Positions 54,633-63,055 of a stretch of DNA of 64,000 bases are shown here, one piece after another. Positions within the stretch are counted from its first letter, which is position 1, and each line of letters starts with the position of its first letter. The translations under genes were made by a program, and so were the position numbers. The DNA comes from Deltaproteobacteria bacterium (lineage in GTDB: Bacteria; SAR324; JACQKK01). Under the pieces are notes generated by a model. That model ran no database searches and was not told where the DNA came from. It saw only the letters and a program-made list of their open reading frames with translations. The stretch spans positions 1 through 64,000 of the forward strand of contig JAOUEW010000001.1 in the NCBI GenBank assembly GCA_029858505.1, given 5' to 3'.

Positions 54633-56375
54633 ATGATGGGGATTTACGGGCAAAGGGCACAACACCAAACATGGGGCCGCATCCTTCCCTGGATCTGCGG
54701 GATGGTGGGTTGCGTGTTGCTGCTGAGCGGCGTGGCTCAGGCCCAGCGCAAGGACGCCAAAGACACCAAAGAAAAACCCGACAACCCTCCCCAAGTGGTG
54801 GTGGTGTACCCGTTCCAGGATATCCGCCATCCAGGCGCCCATGGATGGCTGGACGGTTATTTGCAGCAGGCCTTGATGCGCGAGATGCACCGGCTTCCGG
54901 GCCGGGCGGTGCTGCCCGCGGAATCGGGATTTACCTGGCAGTTGCTGCACGAGCGAGAGGAACTGGGCTTGGCTGGTCCGCCCCCGGCCAAATTCCCCGG
55001 CCCATGGCTCATCGCCGGAACGGTGCAATTGGTGTTAAGCCAGGGAGAACTGACCCTGTCTGTTCAACCCGTGGGAAACGCTCCCTCCATTCCTCCGGAA
55101 AAAATCCGGTTGAATCTGCGAGAGGAATCCCCCCAGCAGGTGGTGGACCAGGCCATGGGGGTGCTGGCAAGATTTTTAGGATCCAAACCCCCCAAGGCAG
55201 TCTTTCCTCAGCCCCCCGATTGGGAATCGGTGCAGGCGTTGTTCGAGCAAATGGCTGGGCCAGAGGAAGGCCCCCTCACCATCCAGCAAAAAATAGACGG
55301 GCTGCTGAAAGGAACAGCCCCCCCAACCCTGGAAAGCGAGCGGTTGCTGAAGCTGGCTTGGCTGCGGATGGTGCTGGCGGTTCGCCACACCAACAACCCG
55401 CGGGAAAAATCCGCACTGTTGACTCAGGCGGAGGGGGACGTGAACCAGGCTTTGGCCCATACCCCCGCCGAGGATGCTTTTCAAACAGCCCGTGCCCTGG
55501 GCTTAAAGGCCGAAATTTTGTACTTCAACCGGCAGCCCGACCAAGCCCGGGTGAATGCCGCCTTGGCCCGGATGAAAAATCCGGCCGACCCCCTGGGGCT
55601 GGCCATGCTGGGCTTTTCCGAGGGCATCTCCACCGCCCTGGGGAACGACATGCTCACCCAGGCTCTACGGTTGAATCCGGCTTTGGGAGAAAACCCCGCC
55701 GGTCTGCCTCCCTTTCAACAGGGGCAGCTTTCTCCCCTGCTGGCCCAATGGACGCGGCTGAAATCCAAACCGCCCCCCAAAGACGAAAAGCGGATGGACA
55801 AGGCGTTAAGCCAGGGAGACAAATATTTTTTAGCGGGTGAATGGGGAAAAGCGGAAAAGGCCTACCGGAAAGCCCAAAAAATAGATGACGGTGATTATCG
55901 GCCCCCCATGATGCTGGCCCGGGTCCACGCCGCCAAGGGCGAGACCCAGCAGGCGGTGGCCGAACTGCGGCTGTTGAACCAAGAGTATCCCCAGGAAGGG
56001 GCGTTGCTGCGGAACCTGGGGGTAGTGCTGGCCCAGGCCGAAGACAACGAAGAAGCCATGCAGTTTTTGCAACAGGCCCTGGAGGAAAACCCCAAAGACG
56101 ATGAGGCGTTCCATCAAATGGGGGAAGTGTGGTTAAAGATGGGCAACGCCGGGGGGGCCGCCCAAAGTTTCCGCCAAGCGTTAGACCTGAACCCCCGCCG
56201 GGCCGATTCGTGGCTGGGGTTTGGCAAGGCCCTGTTCAAGGTGGAAGATTACGAAGGGGCCGAACGGGCTCTGTCCACCCACCTGTCTTTGCAGCCAGAT
56301 TCGGAAGAAGGAATCATCTGGCTGGAACAAGCCAAACTGAAAAAAGCCGAGGCCATTCCCCAGGGGAAGGGGTAA
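54633..56375 (+). CDS. Exported TPR protein with TolB-N/CsgG-like domain
   Basis: A 580-aa protein with a signal peptide ending near 37 (SGVAQA-QR). Residues about 53-165 have the pattern VVVVYPFQDIR ... YLQQALMREM ... WLIAGTVQLV typical of TolB-N/CsgG-type alpha/beta domains. From about 225 it is helical, and from about 388 it carries TPR repeats in series (ALSQGDKYFLAGEWGKAEKA; AMQFLQQALEENPKDDEAFH; SFRQALDLNPRRADSWLGFG). Probably a periplasmic scaffold. Function unknown; it follows the lipoprotein and precedes aroC. Confidence 0.75.
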   Translation: MMGIYGQRAQHQTWGRILPWICGMVGCVLLLSGVAQAQRKDAKDTKEKPDNPPQVVVVYPFQDIRHPGAHGWLDGYLQQALMREMHRLPGRAVLPAESGFTWQLLHEREELGLAGPPPAKFPGPWLIAGTVQLVLSQGELTLSVQPVGNAPSIPPEKIRLNLREESPQQVVDQAMGVLARFLGSKPPKAVFPQPPDWESVQALFEQMAGPEEGPLTIQQKIDGLLKGTAPPTLESERLLKLAWLRMVLAVRHTNNPREKSALLTQAEGDVNQALAHTPAEDAFQTARALGLKAEILYFNRQPDQARVNAALARMKNPADPLGLAMLGFSEGISTALGNDMLTQALRLNPALGENPAGLPPFQQGQLSPLLAQWTRLKSKPPPKDEKRMDKALSQGDKYFLAGEWGKAEKAYRKAQKIDDGDYRPPMMLARVHAAKGETQQAVAELRLLNQEYPQEGALLRNLGVVLAQAEDNEEAMQFLQQALEENPKDDEAFHQMGEVWLKMGNAGGAAQSFRQALDLNPRRADSWLGFGKALFKVEDYEGAERALSTHLSLQPDSEEGIIWLEQAKLKKAEAIPQGKG

Positions 56376-56413
56376 TCTACACCAACTGAAACTTCATCAT
56401 TAGGATAGGCATC

Positions 56414-57523
56414 ATGGGCGATTCATTGGGCAAAGTGTTTCGTATCACCACCTGGGGAGAGTCTCACGGTCCCTCGGTGGGGGTGGTGGTGGAGGGCTGC
56501 CCCGCGGGGGTGCCCCTGACCGAAGAAGACGTGCAGACCGAACTGGACCGCCGCCGCCCCGGCCAAAGCCGCATTACCACCCAGCGCAAAGAAGGCGACC
56601 GGGTGCGGTTTCTGTCGGGGGTGTTTGAGGGGAAAACCCTGGGCACGGCCCTGGCCATGATGGTGGAAAACACCGATCAGCGCTCCGGGGATTACGATGA
56701 GATGGCGGAGGTCTTCCGGCCCAGCCACGCGGATTACACCTATCAGGCCAAGTATGGCCACCGAGACTGGCGGGGGGGCGGCCGCTCCAGCGCCAGGGAA
56801 ACCGTGGGCCGGGTAGCCGGGGGGGCTTTGGCCAAAAAGCTATTGTCGACCTATTTTGGGATCGAAACCCTGGCTTGGGTCAGCCAGGTGCACACCCTGC
56901 GTACCAGTATTCCCCCAGCCAAAGTAACCCTGGAAGCGGTGGAGGCCAACCCGGTGCGCTGCCCCGACCCCGTCATGGCCCCGCAAATGTTGGAAACCAT
57001 CGAGCAAGCCCGCAAGTCGGGCGACAGCGTGGGTGGGGTAATCTCGGCAGTGGTGCGGGGCTGCCCCCCAGGTCTGGGAGAACCGGTGTTCGATAAACTT
57101 ACCGCCGACCTGGCCAAGGCCCTGATGTCCATCCCCGCCACCCGGGGAGTGGAGTTTGGCTTGGGGTTCCAGGCGGCGGAAATGACCGGGCTGGACCACA
57201 ACGACCCCTTTGTGTTGAAGGATGGCCGGGTGGCCACGGCCTCCAACCGGTCGGGGGGCATTCAGGGGGGCATTTCCAACGGTGAAAATATTTTGCTGCG
57301 GGTGGCCTTTAAGCCCACGGCTACCCTGATGGTCCCCCAGAAAACCCTGAACACCAAGGGAGAAGCGGTAGACATGAAGGGGAAAGGCCGCCACGACCCC
57401 TGCGTGCTGCCCAGGGCCGTGCCCGTGGTGGAGGCCATGATTCATTTGGTGCTGGCCGACCACGCTCTGCGGGCGGCGCTCAACCGAGATCCCGGCGGCT
57501 TGGCTGCCCGCCTGAAGGGCTAG
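56414..57523 (+). CDS. aroC: Chorismate synthase
   Basis: Converts 5-enolpyruvylshikimate-3-phosphate to chorismate using reduced FMN, the last shared step of aromatic amino-acid synthesis. It is 369 aa. Signatures in order: [35 protein letters not shown], the FMN loop [17 protein letters not shown] and [19 protein letters not shown], then the C-terminal KPTATL block and [17 protein letters not shown]. All expected regions are intact. Confidence 0.97.
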   Translation: MGDSLGKVFRITTWGESHGPSVGVVVEGCPAGVPLTEEDVQTELDRRRPGQSRITTQRKEGDRVRFLSGVFEGKTLGTALAMMVENTDQRSGDYDEMAEVFRPSHADYTYQAKYGHRDWRGGGRSSARETVGRVAGGALAKKLLSTYFGIETLAWVSQVHTLRTSIPPAKVTLEAVEANPVRCPDPVMAPQMLETIEQARKSGDSVGGVISAVVRGCPPGLGEPVFDKLTADLAKALMSIPATRGVEFGLGFQAAEMTGLDHNDPFVLKDGRVATASNRSGGIQGGISNGENILLRVAFKPTATLMVPQKTLNTKGEAVDMKGKGRHDPCVLPRAVPVVEAMIHLVLADHALRAALNRDPGGLAARLKG

Positions 57524-57561
57524 CCGGGCAAGGCTTAGATCAATGTTCACCTTCTTGCTTT

Positions 57562-57579
57562 TCCCCGCTTCAACGGGGA
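57562..57579 (+). terminator. Hairpin after aroC
   Basis: TCCCCG-CTTCAA-CGGGGA forms a 6-bp stem 38 bp after the aroC stop; just beyond (57591-57615) is a family B fragment GGGGGAATGGGGGGCGAAGCCCC. No T-run. Confidence 0.35.
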
Positions 57580-57669
57580 GAAACCAATCCAAAGGGGGAA
57601 TGGGGGGCGAAGCCCCAAGATAGCAGCCCTTAACAAAATCTCTCCATTATTTTTGAAAGAATCCCGCCC

Positions 57670-58722
57670 ATGAAATCTGGCAAACCCCGTTCACCCTCTG
57701 GGGGAAAATCTTTTCCCAAGAAACCCTTTCCCAAGAAATCTGGAGGATGGAAGGCTTCGGGGGATGACGAGACCCCTCGGGGCCGGCAGCCCTCTGGGGC
57801 GGCCAGAAAATTTTCCCCAGACAAACCATCCGGCAAACCATCTGGTAAACCATTCGGTAAAGCTCCGGCTCTCCACGCTCGTCGGGAGCCGGAACCTCCC
57901 CCCGTGAAACCCCGCCCCGCCGGGCCCGCCGGTGGAGACTTTGTGTATGGCATGAACCCGGTGGAACGGGCTCTGATCTCTGGCCGGCGGAGCCTGAAGG
58001 CCCTGTGGCTGAAGGAAGGCCGCCTGAGCCCCCGAATGGAAGAACTGGTGCGGCTGGCCCGCCAGCGAAACCTGCCAGTGAGCCAAGTGGCCGGGTACGA
58101 ATTGGACCAACGATTGGGTCACGAACACCACCAAGGGGTGGTGCTGGTGGCGGGCCCCTTGCCCGCCCTGGAAGAACAAGACCTGTGGAATTTGACCGCC
58201 CCCCAGGGCAAGGCGGAACCGGGCACCCTGGTGGTGGCCCTGGACGAAGTGGAAGACCCCCAAAACCTGGGGGCCATCGCCCGCAACTGCGCGGCCTTTG
58301 GGGTGGCGGCGCTGGTGGTGGGCCGCCGCCACACAGCACCGCTAAGCCCGGCGGCCTCTAAGGCTTCCGCTGGCTGGCTGGAGTGGCTGCCGGTGGTTCA
58401 GGCGGCCAACCTGTCTCGGTTTTTGGGAGAAGCCAAGAAACGGGGGTTCTGGGTGGTGGGGGCCACCGGAGAAGGCGACCAACCTCTGGCCGGGTTTCAA
58501 CCCCCCGGTGCCGTGGTGCTGGTGCTGGGCAACGAGGGCCGGGGGCTGCGCCAATTGGTGGCGGCCCAATGCGACTTCAAGGTGGCCATTGCCACCCGCC
58601 AGGGGGCCAGCCTGAATGTGGCTTCGGCCTCGGCGTTGTTTCTGCATCATCTGGCCGGTGAACCCTCTTCCGTGGATGAACCAGGGTTTGAATCCTCTGC
58701 ATCACCCGGGTTTTTACCGTGA
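57670..58722 (+). CDS. rlmB: 23S rRNA (guanosine-2'-O-)-methyltransferase RlmB-like (TrmH family)
   Basis: A SPOUT methyltransferase of 350 aa. After a basic, repetitive 90-residue N-terminal extension (KSFPKKPFPKK and KPSGKPSGKPFGK units) comes the RlmB substrate-binding domain, from VYGMNPVERALISGRRS. The catalytic part follows, with ALDEVEDPQNLGAIARNCAAF, VLVLGNEGRGLRQLV and the knot motif 3 RQGASLNVASASALFLHHL. RlmB methylates G2251 in the P-loop of 23S rRNA. The N-terminal extension is probably a disordered RNA-binding arm. Confidence 0.9.
   Translation: MKSGKPRSPSGGKSFPKKPFPKKSGGWKASGDDETPRGRQPSGAARKFSPDKPSGKPSGKPFGKAPALHARREPEPPPVKPRPAGPAGGDFVYGMNPVERALISGRRSLKALWLKEGRLSPRMEELVRLARQRNLPVSQVAGYELDQRLGHEHHQGVVLVAGPLPALEEQDLWNLTAPQGKAEPGTLVVALDEVEDPQNLGAIARNCAAFGVAALVVGRRHTAPLSPAASKASAGWLEWLPVVQAANLSRFLGEAKKRGFWVVGATGEGDQPLAGFQPPGAVVLVLGNEGRGLRQLVAAQCDFKVAIATRQGASLNVASASALFLHHLAGEPSSVDEPGFESSASPGFLP
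57706..57858 (+). repeat. In-frame tandem repeats in rlmB N-terminus
   Basis: Two 15-bp units (57706, 57721) encode KSFPK and KPFPK, and three 12-bp units starting AAACCATC/AAACCATT (57823, 57835, 57847) encode KPSG, KPSG and KPFG. All are multiples of three, so slippage changes arm length only. Confidence 0.8.
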
Positions 58723-58784
58723 AAAGGGGGCAGGGGAAAAAGGGAGCAGGGCGATGGGAAAAAATAGGGAATGCAGAGGTCTCG
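58708..58784 (+). repeat. GC-hairpin repeat (family B), partial copy
   Basis: GGGTTTTTACCGTGAAAAGGGGG (truncated here to its key part) starts inside the last codons of rlmB and is followed by GATGGGAAAAAATA (58753-58766) and ATGCAGAGGTCTC, the same order as at 15681-15796 but without the central hairpins. Confidence 0.65.
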
Positions 58785-58869
58785 GTTTGTCTTGCCCCTG
58801 GTCAGTGAATGGTTTAAGAACGAAGAGAGGGAGTGCTGAAAGAAAAACCCCGAAAAATGTTGGAGACCC

Positions 58870-59676
58870 ATGAGCTCCCCAAAAGTTTGGTACATTCTCG
58901 ACGTGTTGCACCAGGTGTATGGCCCTTACCCCACCGAAGAAGTGAAGCGGATGGCGGGCAAAAACCCTAACTTTTTTGTGGGGTTACCTGGCGACACCGA
59001 ATGGTTGTCGGTGGATTCCGTGCCGGAACTGATGGACGATGCAGAGAGTGATGCCACCAAACATCACGGCATGGGAGAGCCCCTGCCCCACCAACTGCAA
59101 CGGGCGGTGGATGAATTGATGGGTATCTGCAAGGGAATTATCTCTGATGGGGTGGTGACCCCGGAAGAAACCCGCTACCTGGACCGCTGGCTGAAGGCCA
59201 ACACCAAGGTTTCTCGCGTGTGGCCCGCCGATGCCATTGGAAAACGGCTGGGAGAAATCTTGGCCGACGGGGTGGTGACCCCGGAAGAACAGGAAGACCT
59301 GCTGACCCTGTTAAATCGCATCACGGGTGACCAGCCCGAACTCAGCCAAGTCGACCAAATCGCCAAGCGGATTCCCTTCGATCACCCCGAGCCCGAAGTG
59401 CGGTTTGCCAACAGTGAATTCTCGTTGGTGGGCCGGTTTCTGTTTGGCACCCGCATGAAGTGCGAGGAAGCCATTCAAAACAAGGGCGGGCGGGTGGTGC
59501 CCCACCCCGAACGAACCACTCAATACATGGTGGTGGGTTCCCTGGCCATCGAGGAATGGCTGCGGAAGTCTGGCCAGCACAGGCTGGATCAAGTGCTGGA
59601 TATGAAACAACAGGGCCTGGGCCCTGCCATCATCACCGAAGAGCACTGGTGCGCTCACCTGTTCCGCTGGGATTGA
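58870..59676 (+). CDS. GYF-like / repeated TerB-like / BRCT domain protein
   Basis: A 268-aa cytoplasmic protein with a mosaic layout. The first 50 residues resemble a GYF_2 domain (VWYILDVLHQVYGPYPTEEV). The middle has two copies of DGVVTPEE (93-100 and 133-140), each starting a helical hairpin like TerB or EF-hand-type units. The last 80 residues are a BRCT domain (about 181-255: SLVGRFLFGTRMKCEEAI ... GGRVV ... YMVVG), the type found in DNA ligase and DNA-damage proteins. Function unknown; the BRCT suggests a DNA repair or replication contact. GGAG precedes the start. ribE follows after 6 bp. Confidence 0.75.
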   Translation: MSSPKVWYILDVLHQVYGPYPTEEVKRMAGKNPNFFVGLPGDTEWLSVDSVPELMDDAESDATKHHGMGEPLPHQLQRAVDELMGICKGIISDGVVTPEETRYLDRWLKANTKVSRVWPADAIGKRLGEILADGVVTPEEQEDLLTLLNRITGDQPELSQVDQIAKRIPFDHPEPEVRFANSEFSLVGRFLFGTRMKCEEAIQNKGGRVVPHPERTTQYMVVGSLAIEEWLRKSGQHRLDQVLDMKQQGLGPAIITEEHWCAHLFRWD

Positions 59677-59682
59677 GAGACC

Positions 59683-60282
59683 ATGTTCACCGGCATTGTG
59701 GAAGAAGTCGGCACCGTGCTGTCTGTGACGGGGGACCCCCAGGGCATGGTGTTGGAGCTGGAGGCCCCCCTGGCCAGCCAGGGCACCCGCCTGGGAGACA
59801 GCATCGCGGTGAATGGGGTGTGCCTCACCGTCACCCGGTTGCAGCAGGCCCGTGTTTCTTTTGGGGTGGCCCCAGAAACCCTGCGGCGCACCAACCTGGG
59901 GGCCTTGGCCCCCGGCCAAGGAGTGAACCTGGAGCGGGCCCTGGCGGCCCAAGGCCGGTTGGGGGGGCACTTTGTGCAGGGCCATGTGGACGGCACTGGT
60001 CGGGTAACCGCCAAAACCCCCGACGGCACCTCTCTGCGGGTGCGGGTGGCGGCCCCCCCTGAAATTCTGCGGTACCTGGTGGAGAAAGGGTTCATCACGG
60101 TGGATGGCGTGAGCCTGACCCTCACCGAGGTAGGGGCCGCGGACCTTGGTTTTATGCTGGTGGACTACACCCAACACCACACCACCCTGGCCCAATTGCC
60201 CCTGGGGGCGGTGGTCAATCTAGAGATCGACATTCTGGCCAAATACGCCGAGCGTTTTCTTTCTCCCCTCAGGGATCAGTAA
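59683..60282 (+). CDS. ribE: Riboflavin synthase, alpha chain
   Basis: Dismutates two 6,7-dimethyl-8-ribityllumazine molecules to riboflavin. It is 199 aa with two tandem lumazine-binding domains: MFTGIVEEVGTV and VNGVCLTV in the first, GGHFVQGHVDGTG and VDGVSLTLTEV in the second. The conserved N-terminal MFTGIVE fixes the start. No other rib gene is close by, and no FMN riboswitch was seen in the 6-bp gap upstream. Confidence 0.96.
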   Translation: MFTGIVEEVGTVLSVTGDPQGMVLELEAPLASQGTRLGDSIAVNGVCLTVTRLQQARVSFGVAPETLRRTNLGALAPGQGVNLERALAAQGRLGGHFVQGHVDGTGRVTAKTPDGTSLRVRVAAPPEILRYLVEKGFITVDGVSLTLTEVGAADLGFMLVDYTQHHTTLAQLPLGAVVNLEIDILAKYAERFLSPLRDQ

Positions 60283-60341
60283 AGAGGTCCTGCCCTGTTT
60301 TGCTAACCCCTCATCGATTTGCGGAGATGTCCGCCTAACCC

Positions 60342-60401
60342 GGGTTTTTGCCGTGAAAGGGGAAAAAAGGGGAGAAGGGGAATGGGGGGCTTCGCCCCCC
60401 A
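60342..60401. repeat. GC-hairpin repeat (family B) before ruvC
   Basis: GGGTTTTTGCCGTGAAAGG (60342-60360) is followed by a perfect hairpin TGGGGGGC-TTC-GCCCCCCA (60383-60401). It lies in the 154-bp gap between ribE and ruvC, 35 bp before the ruvC start, and could terminate ribE transcription or attenuate ruvC. Confidence 0.7.
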
Positions 60402-60436
60402 ATCAAATCAACATCCGGGCTGGAGAAACCAAACCC

Positions 60437-60967
60437 ATGTCCGCCCCAATTCTTGTGCTGGGCATTGACCCCGGCAGTTTGAAAACAGGCTGGGGAATGA
60501 TCTTCCACCAGCCAGGGCAAAGCACCTACTTGGCCAGCGGGGTGATTCGCCTGGAAGCCAAAGCCCCCCTGGCCCAACGCCTTACCGTGTTGCACCAAGC
60601 CTTGGCCAACAACATGGCCCAAGCCCTGGCCCGCCACCAGCCCCAGGTGTTCCACGGCGCGGTGGAGGCCATCTTCCACGCCAAAAACAGCCGCAGTGCC
60701 TTGGTGCTGGGCCATGCCCGGGGGGTGGCCCTGCTGGCGGCGGCCCAGGCCGGGGCCCAGGTGCATGAATATTCCCCGGCGTTGGTGAAGCAAGCGGTGA
60801 CCGGCAGCGGCCGGGCCGACAAAGACCAAGTGGGCCGCATGGTGCGGGCCCTGCTGGGTTTGCCCCAGCCCCCCGCCGAAGACGAAGCCGACGCCCTGGC
60901 CGTGGCCCTTACCCACGCGGCGGCGCTCGACTCTCCAGCCCTTCGCCTTTCTTACCGAGCCCCATGA
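60437..60967 (+). CDS. ruvC: Holliday junction resolvase RuvC
   Basis: A dimeric endonuclease, 176 aa, that cuts Holliday junctions. The D-E-D-D site is visible: Asp in GIDPGSLKTGW, Glu in AVEAIFHAKN, and two Asp in AEDEADALAVALTHA. I chose the ATG at 60437, since the upstream frame is repeat sequence. It overlaps ruvA by 4 bp (ATGA). Confidence 0.95.
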   Translation: MSAPILVLGIDPGSLKTGWGMIFHQPGQSTYLASGVIRLEAKAPLAQRLTVLHQALANNMAQALARHQPQVFHGAVEAIFHAKNSRSALVLGHARGVALLAAAQAGAQVHEYSPALVKQAVTGSGRADKDQVGRMVRALLGLPQPPAEDEADALAVALTHAAALDSPALRLSYRAP

Positions 60968-61533
60968 TTGCCTACTTGGAAGGAGAAGTGATTTCCGCCG
61001 CCGCCAACGGGGTGGTGGTGAAAACTGTGTCCGGGGTGGGCTATTTGGTGCTGCTGCCCGCTCCCCTGCTGGCCCAGGGCATGACCCCTGGCCGCCGGGT
61101 GGAGTTTCATGTCTCTACCCAGGTGCGGGAAGGGGAAATGACCCTGTACGGTTTTGCCGAGCCGGACCACCGGCGGTTGTTTGAACTGCTGCAGAAGGCC
61201 TCTGGCGTGGGGCCCAAGGCGGCCTTGGGGCTGCTGTCGGCGCTCTCTCCTTCAGTGCTGATTGACGCCATCCGGCGGGAAGACTTGGCTAGGCTGTCGA
61301 GTGTTCCCGGTATTGGCAAAAAAACAGCCAGCAGAATTTGCCTAGACTTGAAAGACCGCCTGAAGGATTGGGACAGTCCGGCGGGGGTTCCCGGTGGAGA
61401 TTTGGCCAGCGCCTTGACAAACCTGGGGTATCACGAGAAAGATATCTATTCCGTTCTCTCCCGGATTCCGGCGGAGGCTGAGGGTTTTTCCGACCAGCTT
61501 CGCCATGCCCTGCGGTTGTTGTCCAAAGGGTAA
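60964..61533 (+). CDS. ruvA: Holliday junction DNA helicase subunit RuvA
   Basis: Binds four-way junctions and targets RuvB for branch migration. It is 189 aa. OB-fold N-terminus (MIAYLEGEVISAAANGVVV), two helix-hairpin-helix motifs (SGVGPKAALGLLSAL and PGIGKKTASRICLDLKDRL) and the C-terminal domain III (ASALTNLGYHEKDIYSVL) that contacts RuvB. ruvB is not adjacent: ssb comes next. Confidence 0.95.
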   Translation: MIAYLEGEVISAAANGVVVKTVSGVGYLVLLPAPLLAQGMTPGRRVEFHVSTQVREGEMTLYGFAEPDHRRLFELLQKASGVGPKAALGLLSALSPSVLIDAIRREDLARLSSVPGIGKKTASRICLDLKDRLKDWDSPAGVPGGDLASALTNLGYHEKDIYSVLSRIPAEAEGFSDQLRHALRLLSKG

Positions 61534-61603
61534 CAGGTTCCAGCCCACTGGCCCCTGATCGAATCCGTTTTCAGCTTTCACAGGTTTGTTACTAGAGGCA
61601 CCT

Positions 61604-62071
61604 ATGGGCAATTTGAACAAAGTGATGTTGATTGGCCGCTTGGGGGCAGACCCCGAGCTGCGCCACACCAAAAACGGCGATTCCGTGGCCAACTTTCGGC
61701 TGGCCACCTCGGAAACTTGGCGCGACAAAAGCGGCAACAAACAAGAACGCACCGAGTGGCATTCCATCGTGGCCTGGCGCCATCTGGCCGATCTGGCCCA
61801 GAACTACCTGAAAAAAGGCCGCCAGGTGTACATCGAGGGCAAGCTGCAAACCCGCGATTGGACCGACGCCCAAAACGTGCGCCATTACCGCACCGAAGTG
61901 GTGGCCAGCCGGGTGGAATTCTTGGAGCGCATGGACAGCGCCGGTGGCAGCACCGGCCCCCGGGCCTCCTCCGGCGGTCAGGACCCCTACCACAACCAGG
62001 CACCGCCCCCAGAATCCTACGACGAGCAGCCCCCCTCCGGCGGTTATGTGGAGGACGACATCCCCTTTTAG
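61604..62071 (+). CDS. ssb: Single-stranded DNA-binding protein
   Basis: A 155-aa homotetrameric SSB. OB-fold start [19 protein letters not shown], then [10 protein letters not shown] and the [13 protein letters not shown] strand. A Gly/Ser/Pro-rich linker follows, and the acidic tip DDIPF, which recruits repair and replication partners, is intact. I chose 61604 because AGAGG is 5 nt upstream and the family begins MxNxNKV. Confidence 0.97.
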   Translation: MGNLNKVMLIGRLGADPELRHTKNGDSVANFRLATSETWRDKSGNKQERTEWHSIVAWRHLADLAQNYLKKGRQVYIEGKLQTRDWTDAQNVRHYRTEVVASRVEFLERMDSAGGSTGPRASSGGQDPYHNQAPPPESYDEQPPSGGYVEDDIPF

Positions 62072-62187
62072 CGGGCGGTGTTCTCCAACACTCGAATCAC
62101 CCGGTGGTTGGGAATCGGCAGATGGAAAACAGAGAGCAAGGAAAGTAAAAAGCAGGGAAATTAAAACGGGCGGGAATCGTTCCTTTC

Positions 62188-62262
62188 AACAGCAGCCCTG
62201 GTGGCTGCGCCGCCTGTCTCCCCCCGTTAAAGGTGGAGAATCACATCCGTTTGATTCATGAA
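62188..62262. repeat. Family A repeat, left-end fragment
   Basis: AACAGCAGCCCTGG followed by CTGCGCCGCCTGTC and a GTTTGATTCATGAAGC tail matches the left third of the family A element. It lies in the 246-bp gap between ssb and gatC, which otherwise holds AT-rich sequence just before gatC. Confidence 0.55.
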
Positions 62263-62317
62263 GCCCAACGGAAGCAAGCATCAAATATATAAATATATTA
62301 TCTATAGGCATCGAGAA

Positions 62318-62587
62318 ATGACCCGTATTAACATTGAAAAAATTGCCAAACTGGCCAACCTGGACCTCACCGAGGAAGAGAAACACACCTTCCAAACCCA
62401 GTTCGATGCCATCCTGGACCATGTGGAGGTACTGTCGAAGGCCCCGGTGGACCCCTCCGCCCAGGAAGAAATTCACACCGGCTCCCGCCTGCGGGATGAC
62501 CAAGCCATTCCCTCTCCGGTCACCCCAGAATCCTTCAGCCCCTACCTGGAAAACCACCACTTCAAGGTTCCCCGGGTGATCGAGTAA
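62318..62587 (+). CDS. gatC: Glutamyl/aspartyl-tRNA amidotransferase subunit C
   Basis: The small subunit of GatCAB, which amidates mischarged Glu-tRNA-Gln and Asp-tRNA-Asn. It is 89 aa; the conserved pattern INIEKIAKLANLDLTEEE ... LDHVEVLSKAPVD ... LRDDQ is complete. The start at 62318 matches the usual MTRINxExVxKIAxLAxL opening. gatA and gatB do not follow: a small zinc-ribbon ORF and the aldehyde ferredoxin oxidoreductase come next. Confidence 0.92.
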   Translation: MTRINIEKIAKLANLDLTEEEKHTFQTQFDAILDHVEVLSKAPVDPSAQEEIHTGSRLRDDQAIPSPVTPESFSPYLENHHFKVPRVIE

Positions 62588-62620
62588 TGTTCCTGTGATA
62601 CAATAACCCCGTAAGGCCGA

Positions 62621-62642
62621 AACCCCCGTTCAGCAGGGGGTT
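62621..62642 (+). terminator. Hairpin after gatC
   Basis: AACCCCC-(8-nt loop)-GGGGGTT forms a perfect 7-bp stem 33 bp after the gatC stop, followed by CTCTTG rather than a T-run. It also sits in the leader of the small zinc-ribbon ORF. Confidence 0.45.
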
Positions 62643-62667
62643 CTCTTGAAATGTTCAGGAGCCCGCC

Positions 62668-62850
62668 ATGCGGTTGTGCTACCAATGCCAAAAACCCATC
62701 CCCTTGCAGCGGCGGCACCACGCCTTTTGCTCCGACCGTTGCCAGCAGCTTCAGGCCCAGCGGGAAGAAGGAACCCGGCCCGTTCGGCCAGTACGATCTG
62801 CCCCAGCTCTCCTTCGTCCAACTCGCCAAGCCCATCCCCCTACCTCGTAG
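62668..62850 (+). CDS. Small zinc-ribbon protein, possibly frameshifted
   Basis: A 60-aa frame with a good ribosome site (AGGA, 7 nt) and a treble-clef/zinc-ribbon start: CYQCQKPI followed by FCSDRC, giving CxxC and CxxxC pairs as in YacG-type or HypF-like zinc fingers. After about residue 37 the sequence loses protein-like character, while another frame of the same DNA reads FGQYDLPQLSFVQLAKPIPL, which looks more natural. A frameshift is possible. Function unknown. Confidence 0.4.
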   Translation: MRLCYQCQKPIPLQRRHHAFCSDRCQQLQAQREEGTRPVRPVRSAPALLRPTRQAHPPTS

Positions 62851-63055
62851 ATGGCCTACAAAGTCGGCACTCGAGTTCGAGTGGAGTTGTTTGGGGTTCC
62901 CGCCTCCCATCTTCCCTTGCCCAGGTAATAACCCTGGTCATGTAGAATTCTCATGACGCCTGCCGGATTCGAGCTTAGATGCTTTTGAAGAGGGGGCTAG
63001 GTACAATCGAACCTTCACGGAAATTTTTCTCCCCCATCCAATAGACGTAATCTAT

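Noticed and set aside
62588-62667. Riboswitch in the leader of the zinc-ribbon ORF
   Set aside because: One hairpin is present but I could not match any known aptamer core; kept only as a terminator-like hairpin.
62950-63040. tRNA suggested by GGTTCGATT on the minus strand
   Set aside because: No matching T-stem, anticodon stem or acceptor stem could be drawn around it.
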